Positions 1 to 7,610 of a stretch of 11,735 nt of DNA are shown here, in pieces. Source of the stretch: Yoonia sp. (lineage in GTDB: Bacteria; Pseudomonadota; Alphaproteobacteria; Rhodobacterales; Rhodobacteraceae); the NCBI GenBank assembly GCA_028822885.1, contig JAPKCP010000076.1, positions 1-11,735 of the forward strand, in the 5' to 3' direction. Within the stretch, counting starts at the first letter, position 1. The number at the start of each line of letters is the position of its first letter. Under the pieces are notes generated by a model, which did no database searches, was not told where the DNA came from, and saw only the letters and a program-made list of their open reading frames with translations. Made by a program: the position numbers and the translations under genes.

Positions 1-933
1 GCGCCGATCATCCGGGCCGCTGAGGCTGCTTTGGCGCTGCCTGTGCCGGATTGGGTGCAAGACAAGGCAGATGTTGCTGCTGAGAACGCTGAAATGACAG
101 TATTGGACTTAGCAACTTGGTATGCTGATCACCCGGATGCGACGTTGGTGGCAGGGGCCACGGATGTTGGTTTGTGGGTGACAAAGCAGTTGCGCGAGTT
201 GGATGAGGTTGGATTTATTGGGCGTTGCCCTGATATAAGTACAATTTCGCGAACCGATGAGGCGGTGTATTTTGGTGCGGGCGTCAACATGACCGATGTG
301 CTTGAGACGATCCGTGATGATTATCCGTCCTATGCTGAGATGATCCGCCGCTATGGCTCTGTTCAAGTGCGCAATGCAGCGACGATTGGCGGGAATATCG
401 CGAATGGCTCGCCGATTGGGGATAATCCACCTGCGTTGATTGCTTTGGATGCAACGTTGCACCTACGGCTGCGTGATGTTGAACGGAGCGTTGCGATTGA
501 GGACTTTTTCATCGCTTACGGGAAACAAGATCGCGCGCCGGGTGAATTGGTGACGGGTGTCACAGTACCTTTGGGGCAAGATGCGTTGCGATGTTATAAG
601 CTATCGAAACGATTTGATCAGGATATTTCGGCCGTCTGTGGTGCGTTTAACATTGTGATTTCCGAGGGTGTTGTGACGTCAGCACGGATTGCGTTTGGCG
701 GGATGGCAGGGACACCAAAACGGGCAACAGCGGTTGAGGCAGCGCTAGTCGGTCAGGCTTGGTCTGCTGAGTTAGTCGAAGGTGCAGTTGGTCAATTTGA
801 CGTGGATTATCAACCAATGTCGGACATGCGTGCGTCTGCCGCATATCGCCTAACTGCGGCGAAAAATATGCTGCGCCGCTATTTTGCGGAAACCACAGGT
901 GTCGCTACCAATGTGTTGGAGGTTCAGCCATGA
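1..933 (+). CDS. xdhA: Xanthine dehydrogenase small (FAD/iron-sulfur) subunit XdhA, 5'-truncated by window edge
   Basis: This is the C-terminal part (310 codons) of the subunit that passes electrons from the molybdenum centre through 2Fe-2S clusters to FAD and NAD+. The frame is open from base 1, and its first residues (APIIRAAEAA) match the end of the 2Fe-2S domain, where the family reads CRCTGYxPIIRAA. The real start is therefore upstream, and the TTG at position 31 is not the start. The FAD-binding domain follows: TLVAGATDVGLWV near residues 48-60, then RYGSVQVRNAATIGGNIANG and GSPIGDNPPALIALDA, which contact FAD in molybdenum hydroxylases. The C-terminal CO-dehydrogenase flavoprotein-like domain includes AFGGMAGTPKRA. 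Roughly 150-160 residues carrying both 2Fe-2S clusters are missing, judged from the usual length of about 460-490. The stop overlaps the xdhB start as ATGA. The family is certain. That the substrate is xanthine is inferred from the XdhB residues. Confidence 0.95.
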   Translation, partial: APIIRAAEAALALPVPDWVQDKADVAAENAEMTVLDLATWYADHPDATLVAGATDVGLWVTKQLRELDEVGFIGRCPDISTISRTDEAVYFGAGVNMTDVLETIRDDYPSYAEMIRRYGSVQVRNAATIGGNIANGSPIGDNPPALIALDATLHLRLRDVERSVAIEDFFIAYGKQDRAPGELVTGVTVPLGQDALRCYKLSKRFDQDISAVCGAFNIVISEGVVTSARIAFGGMAGTPKRATAVEAALVGQAWSAELVEGAVGQFDVDYQPMSDMRASAAYRLTAAKNMLRRYFAETTGVATNVLEVQP

Positions 934-3266
934 GCGTTGGAAATCCCCTCCCGCATGATGCCGCTAAACTGCATGTCACCGGCGCAGCCCGCTATATCGA
1001 TGATATTCCGACGCCAACAGGCACGTTGCATTTGGCGTTCGGTACGTCAGAGGTTGCGCGGGGCAAGATTACAGCGATTGATTTGAAAAAGGTGCGGGCA
1101 GCGGATGGCGTGGTGGCTGTTTTGGTGGCTGCCGATTTGCCATTTAGCAATGATGTGTCTCCATCAGCCCATGACGAGCCATTGCTGGCGATGGGTGAGG
1201 TGCATTATTTGGGCCAGCCGATCTTTTTGGTGGTGGCCACATCGCACCTTGCTGCGCGCAAAGCTGCGCGTCTTGGGCGTATTGATATCGTAGAGGAAAC
1301 GCCGATCCTCACGATTGATGAGGCCATGGCCGCCGAATCACGGTTTGAAGACGGGCCGCGTATTTGGACCAAGGGTGATGTCGATGCCGCGATGCAAGGG
1401 GCTATGCACCGCTTGCAGGGTACGATCGAGATGGGTGGCCAAGAGCATTTCTACCTCGAAGGACAGGCCGCATTGGCTGTCCCGCAAGAGGACGCAGGGA
1501 TGCTTGTGCATTCCTCAACCCAGCACCCAACCGAAATTCAACACAAAGTCGCAGAGGCGCTGGGCGTGCCCATGCATGATGTGCGCTGTGAAGTCCGCCG
1601 TATGGGCGGCGGCTTTGGTGGGAAAGAAAGTCAGGGCAACGCCTTGGCTGTTGGCTGTGCCGTGGCTGCAAGGCTGACCGGTCAGGCCTGTAAAATGCGC
1701 TATGACCGCGATGATGACATGATGATTACGGGCAAACGGCATGATTTTCGGATTGACTATGATGTTGGGTTTGATGGCGATGGTCGCGTCACAGGTGTTG
1801 ATTTCACCCAAGCGACGCGATGTGGTTGGGCGCTCGATTTGTCGATACCCGTAGCCGATAGGGCCATGCTGCACGCGGATAATGCGTATCATTTGCCAAC
1901 TGCGCGCATCACCTCGCATCGGTGGAAGACAAATACCCAGTCTGCAACGGCTTATCGTGGGTTTGGTGGTCCACAAGGTGTGTTGGGCATTGAACGTGTG
2001 ATGGATCATATCGCTGGTGAATTGGGGCTTGATCCTGTGGTTGTGCGCCAGCGGAATTATTATGCTGAGATGAAGCTGCCTGCAGCAGGCGACGGAGCTC
2101 GCTTTGGCGGTGCGTTTTCACCAAAATCTGCGGGACAGACGACGCCATATGGAATGGAGATTACTGACTTTATTCTGCATGGGATGACCGAGGCGCTGAT
2201 GACCTCGTCTGACTACGTCGCCCGGCGAGAGGCTGTCGCCGCGTTTAATGCCGCAAACACAGTGCTCAAGCGCGGGATTGCGTTTGCGCCGGTGAAGTTT
2301 GGGATTTCGTTCACGTTGACGCACCTCAATCAAGCAGGTGCATTGGTGCATGTGTATCAGGATGGTTCAATCGCGATGAACCATGGTGGGACCGAGATGG
2401 GACAAGGATTGTTCCAAAAGATTGCGCAAGTTGCTGCATCCCGGTTTGGTGTTGATGTTGGTGTGGTGAAAATTACCGCGACGGATACTGCGAAGGTTCC
2501 GAATACATCAGCGACAGCCGCGTCTTCGGGGACAGATTTGAACGGGATGGCTGTGCAGGTTGCCTGTGACACGATACGCGACAGGATTGCGGCCTGTTTG
2601 GCTGAACTGCATGGCGGCTTGGCTGATGCCGTGCGCTTTGAGGGTGGTCGCGTGTACGTTGGACCAGTTGAGATGTCGTTCGCAGAAGCGGTGAACGCAG
2701 CCTACACAAATCGCGTTAGTCTGTCTGCGACTGGGTTCTACAAAACCCCTGACCTTGCTTGGGATCGCATCAAAGGTAAGGGTCGTCCGTTCTTCTATTT
2801 CGCCCAAGGCTGCGCCGTCACGGAAGTGGTGATTGATACTCTGACCGGAGAGAACCGCATTCTGCGGGCTGATGTTTTGCACGATGCAGGGGCGTCATTA
2901 AACCCGGCGCTCGATATTGGGCAGGTTGAAGGCGGGTATGTCCAAGGTGCTGGCTGGCTGACAACTGAAGAATTGGTCTGGGACAACAAGGGCCGTTTGC
3001 GCACCCACGCGCCTGCTACATATAAAATCCCTGCCTGTTCTGATCGCCCTGATATCTTCAACGTGGTCCTTTGGGATCAGCCGAACCCAGCCCAGACTGT
3101 TTACCGGTCAAAGGCCGTGGGCGAGCCGCCGTTCATGCTTGGGATATCTGCGTTCTTGGCATTGTCGGATGCAGTTGCGTCCTGTGGCGATGGGTATCCG
3201 GAGTTGGATGCGCCTGCGACGGCAGAAACAATATTGGCCGCTGTCAGCCGTGTTCGCGATGTCTGA
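930..3266 (+). CDS. xdhB: Xanthine dehydrogenase large (molybdopterin) subunit XdhB
   Basis: This 778-residue catalytic subunit hydroxylates hypoxanthine to xanthine and xanthine to urate at the molybdenum cofactor. Its length fits Rhodobacter-type XdhB. The active-site residues known from bovine and R. capsulatus enzymes are present. Gln171 in GGQEHFYLEGQ corresponds to the Moco-contacting Gln. Glu233 in GGFGGKE and Arg311 in ADRAML are the substrate-orienting pair (bovine Glu802 and Arg880). Glu732 in SKAVGEPPF is the general base (bovine Glu1261). AYRGFGGPQG at 341-350 and GGTEMGQGL at 486-494 are further cofactor-pocket motifs. The Glu/Arg pair favours a true xanthine dehydrogenase over aldehyde oxidase or CO dehydrogenase. 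The ATG at 930 has GGAGG at 918-922 and overlaps the xdhA stop by four bases. Residues 381-404 form a loop that may be longer than usual. The protein should be cytoplasmic, as an (AB)2 complex with XdhA. Confidence 0.97.
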   Translation: MSVGNPLPHDAAKLHVTGAARYIDDIPTPTGTLHLAFGTSEVARGKITAIDLKKVRAADGVVAVLVAADLPFSNDVSPSAHDEPLLAMGEVHYLGQPIFLVVATSHLAARKAARLGRIDIVEETPILTIDEAMAAESRFEDGPRIWTKGDVDAAMQGAMHRLQGTIEMGGQEHFYLEGQAALAVPQEDAGMLVHSSTQHPTEIQHKVAEALGVPMHDVRCEVRRMGGGFGGKESQGNALAVGCAVAARLTGQACKMRYDRDDDMMITGKRHDFRIDYDVGFDGDGRVTGVDFTQATRCGWALDLSIPVADRAMLHADNAYHLPTARITSHRWKTNTQSATAYRGFGGPQGVLGIERVMDHIAGELGLDPVVVRQRNYYAEMKLPAAGDGARFGGAFSPKSAGQTTPYGMEITDFILHGMTEALMTSSDYVARREAVAAFNAANTVLKRGIAFAPVKFGISFTLTHLNQAGALVHVYQDGSIAMNHGGTEMGQGLFQKIAQVAASRFGVDVGVVKITATDTAKVPNTSATAASSGTDLNGMAVQVACDTIRDRIAACLAELHGGLADAVRFEGGRVYVGPVEMSFAEAVNAAYTNRVSLSATGFYKTPDLAWDRIKGKGRPFFYFAQGCAVTEVVIDTLTGENRILRADVLHDAGASLNPALDIGQVEGGYVQGAGWLTTEELVWDNKGRLRTHAPATYKIPACSDRPDIFNVVLWDQPNPAQTVYRSKAVGEPPFMLGISAFLALSDAVASCGDGYPELDAPATAETILAAVSRVRDV

Positions 3267-4014
3267 GAATGCGTGGATTATAGTTAAGGTCGCAAGGACC
3301 CAAGGCTCTGCACCGCGCGATGCAGGCACGATGATGCGGGTTTTCGCGCAGGGCCAAGAAGGCACTATTGGAGGTGGCGCCTTGGAGTGGGAAGCGACAT
3401 CAATGGCGCGCGACATGCTGTTGACGGGCAAGGGGCGCATGCAGCGGATTATGCCGCTTGGCCCGGACCTTGGGCAATGTTGTGGTGGGACCGTGACGCT
3501 TGATTTCGAACGGGGCGCGCTGGGCACCGACCTGAGTGAGCCACCGCTTTGGATTTGGGGTGCGGGCCACGTTGGGCGAGCTATCGCCAAGACTATGGCG
3601 CCGTTTGAGGACAGATTGATCACGTTGGTCGATACTAGTGCCGCGCGGATGCCGCGTGATCTGCCTGCTGGTATTGCACCGTTTGTCGCGAGTGATCCGG
3701 TGCTTGCGGTGGCGCATGCGCCTGATGATGCAGACCATCTGATTCTAACGTATTCCCACGATATTGACCTTGCCTTGTGTGACGCGCTGTTGCGGCGCAG
3801 TTTTGGCAGCATCGGATTGATCGGGTCAGGTACCAAATGGGCCCGTTTTCGGCGCAGGTTGCACGCTATGGGTCACACGGTTGAGGGTATTGCTCGCATT
3901 GCGTGCCCAATAGGCGATCCAAGCCTTGGAAAACACCCACAAGCGATTGCACTTGGCGTCGCAACTGCCATGCTAAACCAATTGACCAGCGTGAAGGGGG
4001 AGCGCACCGGATGA
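3259..4014 (+). CDS. xdhC: Xanthine dehydrogenase accessory protein XdhC (Moco insertion)
   Basis: This 251-residue protein belongs to the XdhC/CoxI family. Members bind molybdenum cofactor, promote its sulfuration and hand it to XdhB, and are not part of the finished enzyme. The N-terminal XdhC domain shows TQGSAPRDAGTMM (14-26), GTIGGGALE (35-43) and GPDLGQCCGG (68-77); the cysteine pair lies where the family binds cofactor. A Rossmann-type domain follows, with WIWGAGHVGRA (98-108), LILTYSHDIDLALC (161-174) and GLIGSGTKWARF (186-197). The end, ACPIGDPSLGKHPQAIALGVA, is typical of the family. The ATG at 3259 was chosen because the protein aligns from SENAWIIV, and it overlaps the end of xdhB by 8 nt. 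There is no clear Shine-Dalgarno sequence, so translation is probably coupled to xdhB. An in-frame GTG at 3250 is possible. The open frame extends further upstream, but only as a shadow of xdhB. Confidence 0.95.
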   Translation: MSENAWIIVKVARTQGSAPRDAGTMMRVFAQGQEGTIGGGALEWEATSMARDMLLTGKGRMQRIMPLGPDLGQCCGGTVTLDFERGALGTDLSEPPLWIWGAGHVGRAIAKTMAPFEDRLITLVDTSAARMPRDLPAGIAPFVASDPVLAVAHAPDDADHLILTYSHDIDLALCDALLRRSFGSIGLIGSGTKWARFRRRLHAMGHTVEGIARIACPIGDPSLGKHPQAIALGVATAMLNQLTSVKGERTG

Positions 4015-5534
4015 GTGAGATTTTACTATCACTAAAGGGGCTAACCAAAGCCTATCCGGGCGTCGTGGCCAATAGCGACGTGTCGTTTGATATTGAGCGT
4101 GGTGAAATCCATGCGCTGCTTGGCGAAAATGGAGCTGGCAAATCGACGCTTGTGAAATCGATTTACGGATTGGTGAAACCTGATAGCGGCACAATGACCT
4201 TTAATGGTGCGGAGTTTACCCCAGCGGAACCGCGAGCGGCCCGCGGCGCTGGTGTGGCGATGGTGTTCCAGCATTTCTCGCTTTTTGATGCGATGAACGT
4301 GGCTGAAAATATCGCGCTGGGCATGGAAAACCCACCACCGCAGCGTGAGATCGCGGTGCGTGTGCGTGATGTGTCCGAAAAATACGGGCTGCCACTGGAC
4401 CCTTCCCGGATTGTCGGTGAATTGTCCGCGGGAGAGCGGCAACGCGTCGAGATTATTCGCTGTCTTCTGCAAGATCCAAAACTGCTGATCATGGATGAAC
4501 CGACGTCGGTGTTGACCCCGCAAGAGGTCGATATTCTATTTGAGACGCTGCGCAAGCTGGCGGCAGAGGGCACAGCGATCTTATATATTTCACACAAGCT
4601 CGAGGAAATTCGCAGCCTGTGCGATCGCGCCACAGTTTTGCGGCTTGGCGCTGTTGTGGGGGACTGCATCCCGCGCGAGACCTCTGCGCGCGACATGGCG
4701 GAATTGATGGTTGGGGCTAAGCTGCTGGTGCCAACCAAGGCGGACCGTGTCGTTGGGCGCGGCGTTTTAATCCTAAACCGGCTAAGTGCTCCCGCGCCAC
4801 ACCAATATGGCACGCCCTTGCGCGACATCAATTTGCGCGTGCGTGCGGGTGAGGTGATGGGTATCGGTGGTGTTGCTGGTAACGGTCAAGATGAACTGGT
4901 TGCTGCCCTGTCAGGCGAAATGCGGGTCCTAAATGGAATGGTTATGTTTGATGACCGACCCATTGGAAAACTTGGACCGAATGCCCGACGTAAGATCGGA
5001 ATGTCTGTCGCCCCCGAAGAACGCAATGGCCACGCTGCCGCCGGTGACATGTCGCTGGTTGAGAATGCAATTCTCACGGGGGCGATCCGCAAAGGACTGA
5101 CGGCGAAAGGATTCTTGCGCTGGGGCAAAGCACGTGCTTTCGCTGATGAAATTATTGCTGATTTCGATGTACGCACGCCCAGTTCTGCTAATCCTGCGGG
5201 ATCGTTGTCGGGGGGAAACCTCCAGAAATTTGTGATTGGTCGTGAGATTTTACAGGCCCCAGTGGTGTTGGTTGTGAACCAGCCAACTTGGGGCGTGGAT
5301 GCGTCAGCGGCGGCGTCGATCAGGCAGGCTTTGCTGGATTTGGCCGCAAAAGGTGCCGCTGTTATTGTGATTTCGCAGGACCTTGATGAGTTGATGGAAA
5401 TTTCCGACCACTTTGCTGCTTTGAATGAGGGGCGGTTGTCTGAACCGCGTCCCGCAAACGGGCTGACGGTGGATGAAATTGGTTTGATGCTGGGTGGTGC
5501 GCACGACATGGAGGTTTCTCATGTTGAGAGGTAA
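4011..5534 (+). CDS. Nucleoside/purine-type ABC importer, double-domain ATPase (YufO/NupO-like)
   Basis: This 507-residue protein has two fused ABC domains, as in sugar and nucleoside importers partnered with BPD_transp_2 permeases. Domain 1 looks fully catalytic: Walker A GENGAGKST (38-46), Q-loop Gln87, signature LSAGERQ (138-144), Walker B LLIMDE with Glu163, and switch His195. Domain 2 is degenerate at the nucleotide site. GVAGNGQDE (287-295) lacks the Walker A lysine, VLVVNQPTWGVD (419-430) lacks the Asp-Glu pair, and Gln456 stands at the switch position. It keeps the signature LSGGNLQ (399-405). This asymmetry is normal for the family and is not decay. The ATG at 4011 overlaps the xdhC stop as ATGA and has AAGGGGGA at 3993-4000 upstream. 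A longer open frame reaching back to 3903 is an overlap artefact. Placement directly after xdhABC points to import of a purine. The exact substrate is not shown by the sequence. Confidence 0.93.
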   Translation: MSEILLSLKGLTKAYPGVVANSDVSFDIERGEIHALLGENGAGKSTLVKSIYGLVKPDSGTMTFNGAEFTPAEPRAARGAGVAMVFQHFSLFDAMNVAENIALGMENPPPQREIAVRVRDVSEKYGLPLDPSRIVGELSAGERQRVEIIRCLLQDPKLLIMDEPTSVLTPQEVDILFETLRKLAAEGTAILYISHKLEEIRSLCDRATVLRLGAVVGDCIPRETSARDMAELMVGAKLLVPTKADRVVGRGVLILNRLSAPAPHQYGTPLRDINLRVRAGEVMGIGGVAGNGQDELVAALSGEMRVLNGMVMFDDRPIGKLGPNARRKIGMSVAPEERNGHAAAGDMSLVENAILTGAIRKGLTAKGFLRWGKARAFADEIIADFDVRTPSSANPAGSLSGGNLQKFVIGREILQAPVVLVVNQPTWGVDASAAASIRQALLDLAAKGAAVIVISQDLDELMEISDHFAALNEGRLSEPRPANGLTVDEIGLMLGGAHDMEVSHVER

Positions 5535-5580
5535 CGCAGTGAGTTGTTGTGGCGAGATGAAACTGGGGTGCTGCGCATGA
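5521..5580 (+). CDS. Candidate 19-residue coupling/leader ORF between ATPase and permease
   Basis: This tiny ORF encodes MLRGNAVSCCGEMKLGCCA. It begins inside the last codons of the ATPase gene in another frame. Its ATG has a near-ideal ribosome binding site, GGAGG at 5510-5514, six bases upstream. Its TGA (5578-5580) overlaps the ATG of the next permease (5577) as ATGA. It thus bridges the only sizeable gap in this part of the operon, and the permease start itself has just a weak GGGG upstream. Four of 19 residues are cysteine, in two CC pairs. The sequence shows the signal and the overlap directly. That ribosomes use it, or that it couples translation of the permease, is inference. It could be chance, because GGAGG also encodes ATPase residues. 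No known peptide is recognised. Confidence 0.35.
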   Translation: MLRGNAVSCCGEMKLGCCA

Positions 5581-6659
5581 TCATGCTTGAAAAGCGACCA
5601 CTACCGTCACGCGGTTGGACTTTTGCGACCCCAATTTTGGCCGTTGTACTGACGATGCTTGTGGGTGGCGCGTTGTTTGCCGCTTTGGGCAAGGACCCGC
5701 TGGTGACAATCCGCACGATTTTTTATGATCCGCTATTCTCAGAATTTTCTTGGTATTATCGTCCACAATTGCTGGTTAAAGGTGCGCCTTTGGTGCTGAT
5801 CGCGGTTGGGCTGTCATTTGGGTTTCGGGCCGGTGTGTGGAACATTGGCGCTGAGGGTCAGTACATCATGGGTGCGATTTGTGGTGCCGCTGTTGGCCTC
5901 GCTTTGTATCCGATGGAAAGCCGTTTGATCTTTCCGTTGATGGTGCTTGCTGGTGCGGCTGGTGGTATGCTTTGGGCGATGATCCCCGGCATCTTGCGGG
6001 TGAAGTTTGGCACGAACGAGATTTTGGTATCCTTGATGCTGGTTTATGTGGCTGAGCAGATGCTGGCCTCAATGGCGCTGGGCGCGCTGCGCAATCCCGA
6101 GGGGATGGGTTTTCCCGGCTCGCGTAATCTGGCGCAATATCCGTCAGCTGCGAACCTTGAAATTATCAGTGGGTCGGGCATGCATTGGGGTGTTGTCGCT
6201 GCCTTTATCGCGGTAATTTTTGCCTACGTTGTACTGTCGCGCCATATCTTTGGGTTTCAGGTCAAGCTGTCTGGTCTTGCCCCACGTGCCGCAGCGTTTT
6301 CTGGGGTCAGCCCTGGTCTATTGATCATTTTATGCATGGCGATTTCGGGTGCTTTGGCTGGACTTGCTGGGTTGTTTGAGGTCTCGGGGCCTGCTGGTCA
6401 GATCAGTATCGACTTTAATGTGGGCTATGGATTTACGGCCATTATTGTCGCGTTCTTGGGCCGGTTGCATCCGGTTGGTATCTTGTTGGCCGGGGGGCTG
6501 ATGGCCCTGACGTATATCGGGGGTGAGATTGCCCAGAGCCAATTGGGCCTGCCCGGTGCCGCCATTCAATTGCTACAGGGGATGCTGTTGTTCTTCCTGC
6601 TCGCCGTGGATGTGCTGACGCATTACCGGGTACGATTTGGCAATAGGGAGGTCGCGTAA
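5577..6659 (+). CDS. Nucleoside/purine-type ABC importer permease 1 (YufP/NupP-like, BPD_transp_2)
   Basis: This is a 360-residue inner-membrane permease with about eight to ten hydrophobic segments, the first at about residues 17-37. The motif GVWNIGAEGQ (86-95) is diagnostic of the first permease in BMP-dependent nucleoside importers and related branched-chain/ribose-type systems. KFGTNEIL (143-150) and LSGLAPRAAAFSGV (231-244) lie in likely cytoplasmic loops that contact the ATPase. The C-terminal half carries GYGFTAIIVAFLGRLHPVG, also typical. ATG 5577 was chosen over TTG 5544, which would add 11 unlikely residues, and over the in-frame ATG at 5583. It overlaps the stop of a 19-codon mini-ORF. 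The protein should pair with the next permease to form the channel and take cargo from the downstream binding protein. Confidence 0.93.
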   Translation: MIMLEKRPLPSRGWTFATPILAVVLTMLVGGALFAALGKDPLVTIRTIFYDPLFSEFSWYYRPQLLVKGAPLVLIAVGLSFGFRAGVWNIGAEGQYIMGAICGAAVGLALYPMESRLIFPLMVLAGAAGGMLWAMIPGILRVKFGTNEILVSLMLVYVAEQMLASMALGALRNPEGMGFPGSRNLAQYPSAANLEIISGSGMHWGVVAAFIAVIFAYVVLSRHIFGFQVKLSGLAPRAAAFSGVSPGLLIILCMAISGALAGLAGLFEVSGPAGQISIDFNVGYGFTAIIVAFLGRLHPVGILLAGGLMALTYIGGEIAQSQLGLPGAAIQLLQGMLLFFLLAVDVLTHYRVRFGNREVA

Positions 6660-7573
6660 TGGATCTGTCTTCAATCAACCCAATTCTGTTGCTTGCATCT
6701 CTTATGGTTGCTGCGACCCCGATCCTACTTGCTGCGATTGGTGAACTTGTGACCGAGCGTGCAGGGGTGCTGAACCTTGGCGTTGAGGGGATGATGATCA
6801 CAGGTGCTGTCTGTGGGTTCATCGTTGCAGTGAACACCGGGTCGCCTTGGGTTGGTTTCATCGGAGCGGCGGCTGGGGGGGCGATTCTGGCGTCGCTTTT
6901 TGGGTTTTTGACCCAGTATTTGCTATCGAACCAAGTTGCGACTGGCCTCGCGTTGACCCTGTTTGGCTTGGGTTTGAGTGCTTTGATGGGCCAAGGGTAC
7001 ATCGGGATCAAAGCACCCAGCTTTCCGGATTGGCATATTCCGCTGCTAGGCGACATTCCGGTGATTGGTCCGATTGTGTTTCAGCATGATCCGATGGTCT
7101 ATGTTGGCCTGCTGATCGTGCTGGCAGTCTGGGTGTTCCTTAAATATAGCCGCGCGGGTTTGATCCTGCGGGCGGTTGGGGAGAACCATGATGCGGCCCA
7201 CGCCCTTGGCTATAAAGTCAAACGCGTTCGCATGATGGCAATCATGTTTGGTGGTGCCTGCGCTGGCCTTGGTGGTGCATACCTTAGCCTTGTTCGTGTG
7301 CCGCAATGGACCGAAGGGATGACCGCTGGCGCTGGTTGGATCGCGCTTGCGATTGTTGTGTTCGCCAGTTGGAAACCGGGCCGCCTTTTGCTTGGCGCTT
7401 ATCTTTTTGGCGGGGTGACTGTTTTGCAGCTCAACCTGCAAGCCGCCGGTATGGCCATTCCGGTTGAGTATCTTTCAATGGCGCCTTATCTGGCCACCAT
7501 CGTCGTTCTGGTTATTATGCGGGCTGGACGTGCGCCCGGATCACTGGGGCGAATCTTTCACGCCTCACGCTAG
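6659..7573 (+). CDS. Nucleoside/purine-type ABC importer permease 2 (YufQ/NupQ-like, BPD_transp_2)
   Basis: This is a 304-residue inner-membrane permease, the shorter partner in the heterodimer. ERAGVLNLGVEGMM (33-46) is the motif of the second permease in this transporter family. LRAVGENHDAAHALGYKVKRVR (170-191) fits the cytoplasmic coupling helix that docks on the ATPase. AGAGWIALAIVVFASWKP (223-240) and the following hydrophobic stretches complete the fold. The ATG at 6659 shares one base with the stop of permease 1 (TAATG) and has a strong ribosome binding site, GGGAGG at 6646-6651, so the start is well supported. It ends 37 nt before the binding-protein gene. Nothing in it looks damaged. 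Confidence 0.94.
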   Translation: MDLSSINPILLLASLMVAATPILLAAIGELVTERAGVLNLGVEGMMITGAVCGFIVAVNTGSPWVGFIGAAAGGAILASLFGFLTQYLLSNQVATGLALTLFGLGLSALMGQGYIGIKAPSFPDWHIPLLGDIPVIGPIVFQHDPMVYVGLLIVLAVWVFLKYSRAGLILRAVGENHDAAHALGYKVKRVRMMAIMFGGACAGLGGAYLSLVRVPQWTEGMTAGAGWIALAIVVFASWKPGRLLLGAYLFGGVTVLQLNLQAAGMAIPVEYLSMAPYLATIVVLVIMRAGRAPGSLGRIFHASR

Positions 7574-7610
7574 GGGCAGACGACCAAGACCACCAATGGG
7601 GATAAAAATT

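Noticed and set aside
31..33. TTG as the start of xdhA
   Set aside because: The frame is open to base 1 and the residues before it match the end of the XdhA iron-sulfur domain.
2080..2095. Short GCCTG/CAGGC inverted repeat in xdhB
   Set aside because: It is a five-base stem inside conserved coding sequence with no T run; such repeats are expected by chance.
3139..3258. Upstream extension of xdhC
   Set aside because: It is out-of-frame translation of the end of xdhB; XdhC homology begins at SENAWIIV.
3108..3836. 242-codon open frame on the minus strand across the xdhB end and xdhC
   Set aside because: It is antisense to well-supported genes, its composition is low in hydrophobic order and rich in Arg/Ser/Pro, and it has no recognisable motif. 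It is typical of a shadow of GC-skewed codons.
4740..5460. Loss of Walker A lysine, Walker B acid and switch His in the second ABC domain
   Set aside because: It looks like decay, but an asymmetric degenerate second site is normal in this importer family, so it is not evidence of a broken gene.
4163..5509. Long minus-strand open frames (222 and 207 codons) across the ATPase gene
   Set aside because: They lie opposite conserved ABC motifs and show the same Ser/Arg/Pro-rich shadow composition, with no ribosome site or domain.
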